Notes: generated from the letters alone by a model not told the origin. DNA of 10,416 nucleotides from Chloroflexota bacterium (GCA_003695455.1 RFJF01000110.1:1-10416); one strand, 5' to 3'. Numbered from the stretch's first letter, positions 1-6,629 are shown. Translations and numbers: made by a program.

Positions 1-209
<209 letters not shown>

Positions 210-285
210 TCATTTTTTCACTTTTCACGGTTTTTAGACGCTGAACGGCAACAAAAACTTACGGCGCACAGAAAATCTGTGGCAA

Positions 286-1878
286 CTACAGCTTGACGGT
301 TTGCACGGTTTCCATCAAATCAATTTTGCGGATGGCGTTTATGACCTCTGCCGGTACTTCGTGATCCACACTGATAAAGGAAATTGCCAGCCCGCCGGGT
401 TCGTTGCGGCCGGTGCGCCAGGTAGCAATGTTGATGTTGTACGCCCCCAGCATGGTGCCCACCTGCCCAATAAATCCGGGCCGGTCATGACTTTTGGTTA
501 CCAGAATATGGCCTTCCGGCCGAACATCTACCCGCCAGCCGTCAATTTGAACAATACGCGGTTCTTCGTCATTAAACAACGTTGCCATTATTGTGCGGCG
601 GGCGCCGTTTTTCAGTTTAACGCGGCAGGTCAGCAAATTGGGGTAATCCGGGCCGTGCAGGCCGGTAGTCTGCGAAACACTGATGCCGTGGCGCTGGGCC
701 AAATGCGGGGCGTTGATGTAGTTGACGGTACGATGCAGCACCAGCTCCAGAATTCCCTTGAGAATGCCCACCGTAATTGGTTTGATGTGGTCTTCAATCT
801 CTTCGCCCTTGATTTCAACTTCTACGTGTTCAATGGGCGATTCGGCAAGTTGAGCCTGCAAGCTGCCCAATTTTTGGGCCAGATTCAGATACGGCTGCAT
901 TCCGTGCAAAATGCTGGCATCGGAAAAGGGCATGTTGATGGCATTGCGAAAGTCCACCTCGTGCAGCGCATCGAGCATTTGCACAACAATCTGGGTTCCC
1001 ACATCACGCTGGGCCTCTACGGTACTGGCAGCCAGATGGGGCGTAACTACCACATTGTCCATTTTCAACAGGGGGCTGTCTGCGGGGAGCGGTTCTGTAG
1101 TAAACACATCCAGCGCGGCAGCGGCAATTTTGCCGGACTCCAGCCCGGCAATCAGAGCTTCATCGTCAATGAGCGCGCCACGGGCGGCATTGATAATGCA
1201 CACCCCATCTTTCATTTTGGCAACGGCTTCGGCGTTGATGATTTTTTTTGTGCTGTCGGTAAGGGCCGCGTGCAGGGTAATAAAATCAGACTGGGCCAAC
1301 AGTTCATCCAGGGTAACAGGGGTTACTTTCAAATCGGCGGCCACTTCATCGCTCAGGTAGGGGTCGTAGGTGATGACTTTCATTGAAAAGCCGCGGCAAC
1401 GCTGCGCCACCCGCGCCCCAATGCGGCCCATACCAATAATGCCAATGGTTTTGTGGTACAACTGCGTGCCGGTAAACCGCTTGCGGTCCCACTGACCGGC
1501 TTTGAGTTGCACGTAGGCCTGGGGTAAATTACGCACCAGTGACAGCAGCAAGGCCATTGTGTGTTCTGCGGTGGCAATAGTGTTGGCGCCGGGGGTGTTC
1601 ATGACAATCACGCCGTGTTCGCTGGCCGCCGAAACGTCAATATTATCTACCCCCACGCCGGCCCGCCCCACCACCTTGAGCACGTCGGCGGCTTGCAGAA
1701 CTTCGGCGGTAACTTTGGCGCTGCTGCGCACAATCAGGCCGTGGTAGCCTTTGATGTGTTGGGCCAGTTCTGCCGGCGACAGCCCTTTGACTACATCGTA
1801 AGTTACGTCTGTGGCGGCATCAAGCTGGGCCAGCCCCTGCGCCGATACATCATCGGTGATTAAAATTTTAAAGTTCAT
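286..1878 (-). CDS. serA: D-3-phosphoglycerate dehydrogenase, long ACT-domain form
   Basis: This 530-residue enzyme carries out the first step of the phosphorylated serine pathway, the NAD-dependent oxidation of 3-phosphoglycerate to 3-phosphohydroxypyruvate. Visible features, in order: the N-terminal half of the substrate-binding domain; the Rossmann motif GIIGMGRIG (146-154); the catalytic triad of this 2-hydroxyacid dehydrogenase family, R233 in NAARGALID, E262 in TTEPLP and H281 in TPHLAAST; an intervening domain (about 320-450); and a C-terminal ACT domain (about 457-530, starting HILVTKSHDRPGFIG). The length matches the long type found in Bacillus and mycobacteria. In that family the C-terminal domains mediate feedback control by L-serine; that regulation is inferred here. 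The start has AAAGGAG nine bases upstream. The gene begins 17 nt after the phosphoserine phosphatase gene, so the two are very probably one operon. Confidence 0.97.
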   Translation of the reverse strand: MNFKILITDDVSAQGLAQLDAATDVTYDVVKGLSPAELAQHIKGYHGLIVRSSAKVTAEVLQAADVLKVVGRAGVGVDNIDVSAASEHGVIVMNTPGANTIATAEHTMALLLSLVRNLPQAYVQLKAGQWDRKRFTGTQLYHKTIGIIGMGRIGARVAQRCRGFSMKVITYDPYLSDEVAADLKVTPVTLDELLAQSDFITLHAALTDSTKKIINAEAVAKMKDGVCIINAARGALIDDEALIAGLESGKIAAAALDVFTTEPLPADSPLLKMDNVVVTPHLAASTVEAQRDVGTQIVVQMLDALHEVDFRNAINMPFSDASILHGMQPYLNLAQKLGSLQAQLAESPIEHVEVEIKGEEIEDHIKPITVGILKGILELVLHRTVNYINAPHLAQRHGISVSQTTGLHGPDYPNLLTCRVKLKNGARRTIMATLFNDEEPRIVQIDGWRVDVRPEGHILVTKSHDRPGFIGQVGTMLGAYNINIATWRTGRNEPGGLAISFISVDHEVPAEVINAIRKIDLMETVQTVKL

Positions 1879-1887
1879 CTCTCTCTT

Positions 1888-1894
1888 CTCCTTT
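1888..1894 (-). promoter_or_regulatory. Ribosome binding site of serA
   Basis: The minus strand reads AAAGGAG nine bases before the serA ATG. It fills most of the 17-nt gap after the serB-like stop codon, which fits translation of the two genes from one mRNA. Confidence 0.75.
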
Positions 1895-1895
1895 G

Positions 1896-2738
1896 TTATT
1901 GGTTAAAAACCACTTTGCCCTGCGCAATAAAAGCCAGCCCCTCTTCCAGCACCGGCCGGTACGGTGTGGCCTGCAAGCGTTGGCGTTCGGCAGGGCTGAG
2001 CGCCAGCGCCAGCACCGGAGCCAGACTGTTGCAGTGGATGAACACATCGGCGGCCTGCACCACCCCCTGGCGCGCCACCACCCCGCCAAATCCGGCCATT
2101 AAATCAACAACGGGATGAGCCGCCACATCGCTCATCCCGTCGCCCACCAATATTGACCGCCCGCTGCGGCCGCGCAGTAAATCCGCAATGACTTCGGCTT
2201 TGCCGTGCGATTCCACCAGCGGGGTTTCTTCTGAATCCAGGTATTTTTCGTCCGGGCGCTGGCCCCATTGGTCTTGCTGATAATCCCACCACGCACCGGA
2301 AAGGCGGTTGTAACGCACATCTACGGCGCGAATGTTGCGGGCCGGAATGCCCAGCCATTCGCCAAAGGGCCGCACCGCACCCAGCAAACCGCCACTGACA
2401 ATGAACAGCTCTTTTTTGAGATGCTGTAGCGCCTGAATCACTTCGGCGGCGCGGGGAACCAGCGTTTGGCGGTAGTGGAGTTCAAGTTCTCTGATTTCGG
2501 CGCGGGTGGGCGAGAGGAGTTCCAGCCGGCGGTCGTACACGCTTTGCAGGTGAACTTCGCCGTCCATGGCGGCATCGGTCATGCGTTTGACCTCGGCAAA
2601 TTTGCCTTTTTTTCTGGCCAGTTCGTCAATGCCTTCTATGGTGCTGAGCGTGCTGTCGCAATCAAAAATGATAAAGTCAAAGCCGGGCCAGTTTGACTGC
2701 AACCAGCGGGTTTTGAAAGAATCGTTATTTTGCGGCAT
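1896..2738 (-). CDS. serB: HAD-family phosphatase, probable phosphoserine phosphatase
   Basis: This 280-residue HAD subfamily IB phosphatase probably hydrolyses O-phosphoserine to serine, the last step of serine synthesis. Motif I is DCDST (nucleophile D26, acid/base D28), followed by the cap residues IEGIDEL, where E35 matches the conserved glutamate of phosphoserine phosphatases. Motif II is SGG (S115), the motif III lysine is probably K180 in HGKAEVI, and motif IV is GDGMSD (199-204). It is longer than the roughly 210-residue archaeal enzymes, with an insert around residues 145-175 and a C-terminal extension after about 240. A TTG at 2756 in the same frame was passed over, because the ATG at 2738 has GGGAG six bases upstream. 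Position directly before serA strengthens the assignment. Other HAD-IB substrates cannot be excluded from sequence alone. Confidence 0.87.
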   Translation of the reverse strand: MPQNNDSFKTRWLQSNWPGFDFIIFDCDSTLSTIEGIDELARKKGKFAEVKRMTDAAMDGEVHLQSVYDRRLELLSPTRAEIRELELHYRQTLVPRAAEVIQALQHLKKELFIVSGGLLGAVRPFGEWLGIPARNIRAVDVRYNRLSGAWWDYQQDQWGQRPDEKYLDSEETPLVESHGKAEVIADLLRGRSGRSILVGDGMSDVAAHPVVDLMAGFGGVVARQGVVQAADVFIHCNSLAPVLALALSPAERQRLQATPYRPVLEEGLAFIAQGKVVFNQ

Positions 2739-2744
2739 AACTTT

Positions 2745-2749
2745 CTCCC
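2745..2749 (-). promoter_or_regulatory. Ribosome binding site that fixes the serB start
   Basis: The minus strand reads GGGAG, then six bases, then ATG at 2738. The in-frame TTG at 2756 lies upstream of this element and would place it inside the coding region, so the shorter 280-codon reading is preferred. Confidence 0.65.
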
Positions 2750-2780
2750 ACCCCAATCAATTTAACCGGCATGGCCGCAC

Positions 2781-2819
2781 AACAAAAAATGGCGGATACG
2801 TGTATTTGTATCCGCCATT
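2781..2819 (-). terminator. Intrinsic terminator after the aminotransferase gene
   Basis: A perfect 12-bp inverted repeat (arms 2788-2799 and 2808-2819, arm AATGGCGGATAC) encloses an 8-nt loop. On the minus strand the hairpin is followed at once by TTTTTT and then GTTGT, the classic hairpin plus U-tract. On the plus strand no U-tract follows, so it acts leftward. It lies 69 bp beyond the aminotransferase stop and 49 bp before the serB start, so it separates the aminotransferase transcript from the serB-serA operon. The remaining 2820-2887 stretch holds a perfect 10-bp palindrome TGCAATTGCA (2832-2841) and a tandem duplication of GGGCAAAATT (2869-2888). Confidence 0.88.
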
Positions 2820-2887
2820 GGCTACAATCTGTGCAATTGCAAGCATTTGAGCGCAGTTTACAACAGATGGGCAAAATTGGGCAAAAT

Positions 2888-4165
2888 TCAGGCCGATGAG
2901 ACCGCCGCAGCTATTGCATTTTCAAATATTTGCAGCGCCTGGTCAATTTGGGCCTCGGTGACCACCAGCGGCGGAATCCAGCGCACGGTGTTGGCGTACA
3001 TACCGCAGGTGAGCAAAATCAGGTGGCCCTGCTCCAGCGCGTGAGCGGCCACTTTTTTGGCAACATCGGGCGCGGGCCGGTTGGTTCCGGGCTGTGAAAA
3101 TTCTGTGCCAACCATCAGCCCCAGGCCGCGCACATCGCCCACTACCGGGTGGCGGCTCTGGATTTCGGCCAGGCCGTCCATTAACTGCCGGCCGCGGGCG
3201 GCGGCGTTTTCCACCAGCCCCTCGTTTTGAATTACCTGAATGGTGGCCTCTACGGCGGCGCAGCCCATGGCGTTGCCGCCGTAGGTTCCGCCGTGTGTGC
3301 CCACCTGCCACTTGCTCATCAGCCCGCGGCCGGCGGCAATGCCGCTAACGGGGAATCCGCTGCCCATCCCTTTGGCCATCACCATAATATCAGGCCGAAC
3401 GCCCGAATGTTCGTGAGCAAAAAACTTGCCGGTGCGGCCAAATCCACTTTGTACTTCATCAACAATCAGCAAAATGCCGTATTCATCACACACCTGGCGC
3501 AGGCCGCGTAAAAATTCGGGGGGAGCCGGCACGTAGCCGCCTTCGCCCAGCACCGGCTCAATAATCATGGCGGCGGTTTCCTGCGGGGCGCTCTGGGTGT
3601 GCAACAGCATGTCCAACTCGCGCAGCGCCCAGTTACTGGCCTCTGCCGGAGACATGCCGTAGCGGTAAGCGTGCGGAAACGGCGCGGTAAAAATTCCACC
3701 GGGCAAGGGCTGGTAGTTAACCCGGTACACGGTTTTGGCGGTGGTCATGGCCATAGTCTGGGCGGTTCGGCCGTGAAAGCTACCCTGGAACACAATAACG
3801 TTGGTGCGTCCGGTGGCGTGCCGGGCCAACTTTACCGAGGCCTCGACGGCTTCTGCGCCGGAGTTGGACAGGAAAAAGGAATCCAGGTGGGGCGGGGTGA
3901 CGGCGTTGAGTGCGTGCGATACCCGCACCAACGGCTCGTGGAAGTAGCAGTTGACCTGGGCGTGCATAAATTTGGCTGCCTGCTCCTGCACGGCTTTGAC
4001 CACGGCGGGGTGGCTGTGCCCGGTGTTGGTTACGCCAATGCCGCTGGTAAAATCAAGGTACTGCTGGCCGTCGGTGGTGTAGATGTGGCAGCCTTCGCCG
4101 CGCTCGGCCACCAGTTGGGTTACGCGCCCCCAAACGGGGGAAATATGCGAAAGATCGTGCGTCAT
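2888..4165 (-). CDS. Class III PLP-dependent aminotransferase, 4-aminobutyrate aminotransferase-like
   Basis: This 425-residue cytosolic fold-type I, subgroup II (class III) aminotransferase resembles GabT. The family moves an amino group from an omega-amino acid such as GABA to 2-oxoglutarate. Visible features: the N-terminal YLDFTSGIGVTNTGHSHP stretch, the phosphate-binding SGAEA (102-106), the cofactor-stacking FHGRT (130-134), IVDEVQSGFGRTG with the cofactor aspartate D236, and the Schiff-base lysine K265 in MAKGMGSG. R395 in the NTVRWIPPL stretch is the candidate substrate carboxylate-binding arginine. Length is normal for the family. The ATG is preceded by AGGAGG at 5 nt, the strongest ribosome site in the window. 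It appears to be a single-gene transcript, with a promoter at 4202-4230 and a terminator at 2781-2819. Substrate is not settled: GABA, beta-amino acids, 5-aminovalerate or acetylornithine-type substrates are all possible, so no symbol is given. Confidence 0.92.
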   Translation of the reverse strand: MTHDLSHISPVWGRVTQLVAERGEGCHIYTTDGQQYLDFTSGIGVTNTGHSHPAVVKAVQEQAAKFMHAQVNCYFHEPLVRVSHALNAVTPPHLDSFFLSNSGAEAVEASVKLARHATGRTNVIVFQGSFHGRTAQTMAMTTAKTVYRVNYQPLPGGIFTAPFPHAYRYGMSPAEASNWALRELDMLLHTQSAPQETAAMIIEPVLGEGGYVPAPPEFLRGLRQVCDEYGILLIVDEVQSGFGRTGKFFAHEHSGVRPDIMVMAKGMGSGFPVSGIAAGRGLMSKWQVGTHGGTYGGNAMGCAAVEATIQVIQNEGLVENAAARGRQLMDGLAEIQSRHPVVGDVRGLGLMVGTEFSQPGTNRPAPDVAKKVAAHALEQGHLILLTCGMYANTVRWIPPLVVTEAQIDQALQIFENAIAAAVSSA

Positions 4166-4201
4166 TGCAACCTCCTGTGTTGTTGTGGTTGAATTTGCGC
4201 T

Positions 4202-4230
4202 ATTTTACTGCCGGTTGACCGGGAAAACAA
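4202..4230 (-). promoter_or_regulatory. Sigma70-like promoter of the aminotransferase gene
   Basis: On the minus strand, TTGTTT (4225-4230) and TAAAAT (4202-4207) are exactly 17 bp apart. The -10 matches TATAAT at 5 of 6 positions and the -35 keeps TTG. Transcription would start near 4195, giving a leader of about 30 nt that carries the AGGAGG site. The spacer contains the 12-bp palindrome listed separately. Confidence 0.6.
4211..4222. promoter_or_regulatory. Palindrome in the promoter spacer, possible operator
   Basis: The plus strand reads CCGGTTGACCGG, with 5-bp arms CCGGT/ACCGG around TG. It sits wholly between the -35 and -10 elements of the aminotransferase promoter, where a bound repressor, or a MerR-type activator, could act. 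CCGG is very common in this DNA, so chance is a real alternative. Confidence 0.25.
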
Positions 4231-4240
4231 GCCCGCACAC

Positions 4241-4294
4241 CAATATTTTTGGCCCGGGCAAGGATAATCGGGCCGGCGCGTACCACTAATATTG
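4241..4294. repeat. Nested inverted repeats beside the DnaA-box array
   Basis: The outer arms are CAATATT (4241-4247) and AATATTG (4288-4294). The inner arms are GGCCCG (4251-4256) and CGGGCC (4269-4274). The two pairs nest, but asymmetrically: 3 nt between arms on the left and 13 on the right, with a 12-nt loop. It lies between the aminotransferase promoter and the box array. No U-tract follows on either strand, so it does not look like a terminator. Its function is unknown. Confidence 0.35.
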
Positions 4295-4319
4295 ATACCC
4301 CATGCCCGCACCCGATAAA
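4292..4319 (+). promoter_or_regulatory. Possible promoter of the PAP2-VanZ gene
   Basis: TTGATA (4292-4297, 5 of 6 to the -35 consensus) is followed after 16 bp by GATAAA (4314-4319, 4 of 6 to the -10). Transcription would begin near the first DnaA-like box, so all five boxes would lie in or at the start of a leader of about 100 nt. This is the best plus-strand candidate I found in the gap, but it is weak and not proven. Confidence 0.3.
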
Positions 4320-4321
4320 GA

Positions 4322-4417
4322 TGTGGACAAGTTGCCTTAAAACTGTGGATAAGTTCAACTTTTTCTGTGGATAACCGGGCCGGGGCTGTGAATAACCGGC
4401 CTTGCCAGTGTGGACAA
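4322..4417 (-). other. Array of five phased DnaA-box-like sites (candidate oriC or DnaA-binding locus)
   Basis: Five 9-mers lie in one orientation. On the plus strand they are TGTGGACAA (4322-4330), TGTGGATAA (4344-4352), TGTGGATAA (4366-4374), TGTGAATAA (4387-4395) and TGTGGACAA (4409-4417). Read on the minus strand, two are perfect TTATCCACA. One is TTATTCACA, which also fits the E. coli consensus TTATNCACA. Two are TTGTCCACA, the form typical of actinobacterial DnaA boxes. Start-to-start spacing is 22, 22, 21 and 22 bp, about two helical turns, so the sites face one side of the DNA. The bases between boxes are mostly not conserved, so the conserved unit is the 9-mer. The last box ends 11 bp before the PAP2-VanZ ATG. 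DnaA binding is inferred from the consensus. Origin function is not shown: no dnaA, dnaN or obvious strongly AT-rich unwinding element is present. Confidence 0.72.
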
Positions 4418-4428
4418 CGTGAGGGAAA

Positions 4429-5310
4429 ATGGAGCTGCAAATTCTTGAATTTTTCAATCGAACGCTGGCCCACCCGGCGCTGGATGTGGCAATGGTTGGC
4501 CTGACTACGGTAGGGCTGGCCTTGCTGCCGGCAATCGGCGCGGGGTTGCTGGCCTCTGCACGATGGCGGCGCACCGGTATTGCTGTGCTGGCGGCAATGG
4601 GTTTCAGTTTGCTGCTGGCGCTGGCATTTCAATATTTAACCTGGCGCCCACGCCCGGAAAACGTGCGGCTGGTGCTGGCCGCGCCCAATTTTCCCGCCTT
4701 TCCCAGCGGGCACACAGCGCTGGCATTTGCTTTTGCAACGGTTACGGCGCTGGCCGTTCGGCGATGGACAATTGGGGCGGCAGCGCTGCTGTTTGCCGGA
4801 TTAATTGGCGTGAGCCGGGTGTATTTGGGGCACCACTACCCATCGGATGTGCTGGCCGGGGCGGCACTGGGCAGCGCGGTTGGTGCCGCCGGATACGGCA
4901 TTTTGGGCCGCTCGCCCGCAGATTGGCGCTGGCTGTTGTGGCCGCAACTGGCGCTGGTGGTGGTCATCACCCAAATTGCGTATTTGGGATTTTTGCCGCT
5001 GCACTTGCTGCGTTGGCCAATGTCGGACAAAGTGTTGCATTTTTTGCTGTTTGGGGCGGTTGTGTTCTGGCTGAACCTGTGGTTGAACGGGCGCGCTTTT
5101 CAGGCCGGACGCTGGGCCGTGCCGCTGGCGCTGATTTTGCCATTGAGCGCGGCAATTTTGGAGGAAGGCGCACAGAGCTTTTCGCCACTGCGCACCGCCG
5201 ACGTTACCGACCTGGTTAGTGACGTGGCGGGGATGTTGTTTTTTTTGGCGCTGAGTACGCGATTTATCCGGAGCAAACAAGACGCCGCCGCGCGTTACGG
5301 GGCCGGTTAG
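4429..5310 (+). CDS. PAP2 phosphatase - VanZ-like domain fusion, membrane protein
   Basis: This 293-residue protein is rich in hydrophobic segments and is probably a polytopic inner-membrane protein. Residues about 15-160 form a PAP2 (type 2 phosphatidic acid phosphatase) domain, a family that removes phosphate from lipids such as phosphatidate or undecaprenyl pyrophosphate. The motifs are QYLTWRPRP (68-76), FPSGH (91-95, acid/base H95) and SRVYLGHHYPSD (S129, R130, nucleophile H136, D140). The first motif is normally K-x6-RP; here the lysine position is Q68. Residues about 196-278 resemble VanZ: SDKVLHFLLFG, then ILEEGAQSFSPLRTADVTDLVSDVAGM, with its acidic and arginine residues. VanZ proteins are linked to low-level teicoplanin resistance. 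A cell-envelope lipid role is inferred; the exact substrate is unknown. Upstream, GAGGG sits only 3-4 nt from the ATG, a weak ribosome site. Its stop overlaps the stop of the convergent kinase gene. Confidence 0.88.
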   Translation: MELQILEFFNRTLAHPALDVAMVGLTTVGLALLPAIGAGLLASARWRRTGIAVLAAMGFSLLLALAFQYLTWRPRPENVRLVLAAPNFPAFPSGHTALAFAFATVTALAVRRWTIGAAALLFAGLIGVSRVYLGHHYPSDVLAGAALGSAVGAAGYGILGRSPADWRWLLWPQLALVVVITQIAYLGFLPLHLLRWPMSDKVLHFLLFGAVVFWLNLWLNGRAFQAGRWAVPLALILPLSAAILEEGAQSFSPLRTADVTDLVSDVAGMLFFLALSTRFIRSKQDAAARYGAG

Positions 5311-6617
5311 TCCAGTTCAATTCCAAATTCCTTGAGCAGCCGGCGGTTTTCGGTATCAACCGGCTCTGTGGATTCTACCGGCAGGGTAAACACAAACCGG
5401 CTTCCCTGCCCTAACTCACCAGACTCCACCCAAATTTGCCCGCCGTGCGCCTCAACGGCCATTTTGCAGAAGGCCAGCCCCAACCCAAAACCACCCACGC
5501 GGGGGTGCTCGCCGCCAAGCTGGGCAAATCGCTCAAACACAAAATCCCGGTTTTCAGGCGGAATGCCTGGCCCGGAGTCTGTAACGGCAAATTGAACCAC
5601 GCCACCGGTCAGTGAAACATTTACCGTAATTTCACCGCCGCCCGGGGTAAATTTAATGGCGTTGTGCAACAGGTTGCCCATGATCCGGTGCAATTTTTCT
5701 TCGTCGGCGCGGATGCCGGGCAAATCGGCAGCTACTTCTGTTCGAATACTGATATTTTCAATGTTGGCTAACATTTGCACCCGGTTCACAGCGTCGGCAG
5801 TAAACGATTTCAAATCAATCTGTGATGTGTGCAGGTTGAAATCACCCGAATCCATGCCGGCCACATCCAGCAGTGATTCAACCATTAGTTGCAACAAATC
5901 ACAATTTGAGTTGGCAATGTCAATCAACTGCTGATTTTCTTTGAGAATTTCTTCCGGAAGCACCATCTCTAAAATTTTAATGGCGCCAAACAGGCTTGAG
6001 ATGGGGTGGCGTAAATCATGCACTATCAGGTCAATGGTATCCTGACGTAACTGTTCCAGTTCAACAAGTTGCTGTTTTTCATTTTGCAGCTTTGATACCT
6101 GTTTGGTCAGCCGGGTTTCGGCCCGCTGGCTGGATTTACGAGCGTCGTCGGCGGCACGCAGGCGGGCGCTGAGCATGCTCAAAATGCTCAGCCCCAGGGT
6201 GGGGTTTTTGGTGAGCAGGGTTTCAAAATCTTCGCGGGTAATACTCAGCAGCCGCACATTTTCCAGCGCCACAATAGATGCCGAGCGCGGCGCATGTTCA
6301 AGCAGGGCCATTTCGCCCACAATTTCACCGGCTCCCCGGTAGCCCAGCACCGTCGGCGAATCCAAATCACCTTTGACAACGGCTACCCGTCCGGACCAGA
6401 TGATGAACATGGCATCGCCATTGTCACCTTCTTTAAAAATTATCTGGCCGGGTACAGCGTGAATTTCGGTGATGACCTGCGAAAGCAGGTCTCGGCCGGC
6501 GTTGGCCAGCACACGCAAAAAGGGCGACCGCAAGCCGCCGTCGCCGGACGATGCTGTTGGTAAATGACGGGTTGAAAGAAAATTCAGTTGTTGGGGGGTT
6601 ATAATTTGTAAGCCCAC
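5307..6617 (-). CDS. Soluble sensor histidine kinase with N-terminal cyclic-nucleotide-binding domain
   Basis: This 436-residue protein has no membrane segment, so it probably acts in the cytosol. Residues about 45-150 are a cNMP-binding (CRP-type) domain: PGQIIFKEGDNGDAMFIIWSG, then the phosphate-binding cassette GEMALLEHAPRSAS. E102 and R111 there match the residues that hold the ribose and cyclic phosphate in CRP/PKA domains. A charged, probably coiled-coil linker follows (about 150-195). Then come HisKA with phospho-acceptor H200 (VHDLRHPISSL) and HATPase_c with the N box (NLLHNAIKFTP, N315/N319), G1 DSGPGIP (347-353), F box FERF and G2 GGFGLGLAF. All key catalytic motifs are present. The start is GTG at 6617, chosen because AGGAG lies 7 nt upstream; the nearby ATG at 6624 is in another frame. 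No response regulator is in the window. Whether it binds cAMP, cGMP or something else is unknown. Confidence 0.93.
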   Translation of the reverse strand: MGLQIITPQQLNFLSTRHLPTASSGDGGLRSPFLRVLANAGRDLLSQVITEIHAVPGQIIFKEGDNGDAMFIIWSGRVAVVKGDLDSPTVLGYRGAGEIVGEMALLEHAPRSASIVALENVRLLSITREDFETLLTKNPTLGLSILSMLSARLRAADDARKSSQRAETRLTKQVSKLQNEKQQLVELEQLRQDTIDLIVHDLRHPISSLFGAIKILEMVLPEEILKENQQLIDIANSNCDLLQLMVESLLDVAGMDSGDFNLHTSQIDLKSFTADAVNRVQMLANIENISIRTEVAADLPGIRADEEKLHRIMGNLLHNAIKFTPGGGEITVNVSLTGGVVQFAVTDSGPGIPPENRDFVFERFAQLGGEHPRVGGFGLGLAFCKMAVEAHGGQIWVESGELGQGSRFVFTLPVESTEPVDTENRRLLKEFGIELD

Positions 6618-6624
6618 TAAACAT

Positions 6625-6629
6625 CTCCT
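6625..6629 (-). promoter_or_regulatory. Ribosome binding site that fixes the kinase GTG start
   Basis: The minus strand reads AGGAG, seven bases, then GTG at 6617. The ATG overlapping the end of this site opens a different frame with no recognisable protein, so the GTG is the likely start. Confidence 0.65.

Noticed and set aside
250..281. CACAGA-AAA-TCTGTG hairpin just after the serA stop
   Set aside because: The 6-bp stem is weak and the minus-strand U-tract lies about 8 nt away, so it is not a convincing serA terminator.
301..1386. Long open frame on the plus strand opposite serA (361 codons)
   Set aside because: It is the mirror of a well-supported serA. The translation shows no recognisable domain, has no good ribosome site, and arises from G+C-rich codon use.
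2738..2756. TTG start for the serB-like gene, six codons upstream
   Set aside because: The GGGAG ribosome site lies between this TTG and the ATG at 2738, which favours the ATG.
2869..2888. Tandem GGGCAAAATT duplication at the aminotransferase stop
   Set aside because: Only two copies, at the end of the gene and with no link to a known element; probably a simple local duplication.
3599..4192. Plus-strand frame of 197 codons opposite the aminotransferase
   Set aside because: It is antisense to a gene with all family motifs and shows no similarity I can recognise.
4322..4417. Reading the five regular repeats as a CRISPR array
   Set aside because: The conserved unit is only 9 bp with 12-13-bp gaps, far shorter than CRISPR repeats and spacers, and it matches the DnaA box consensus.
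4162..4632. Minus-strand frame running through the box array and the PAP2 start
   Set aside because: It has no domain, lies opposite the start of the PAP2-VanZ gene and crosses the promoter region; the composition looks like out-of-frame translation.
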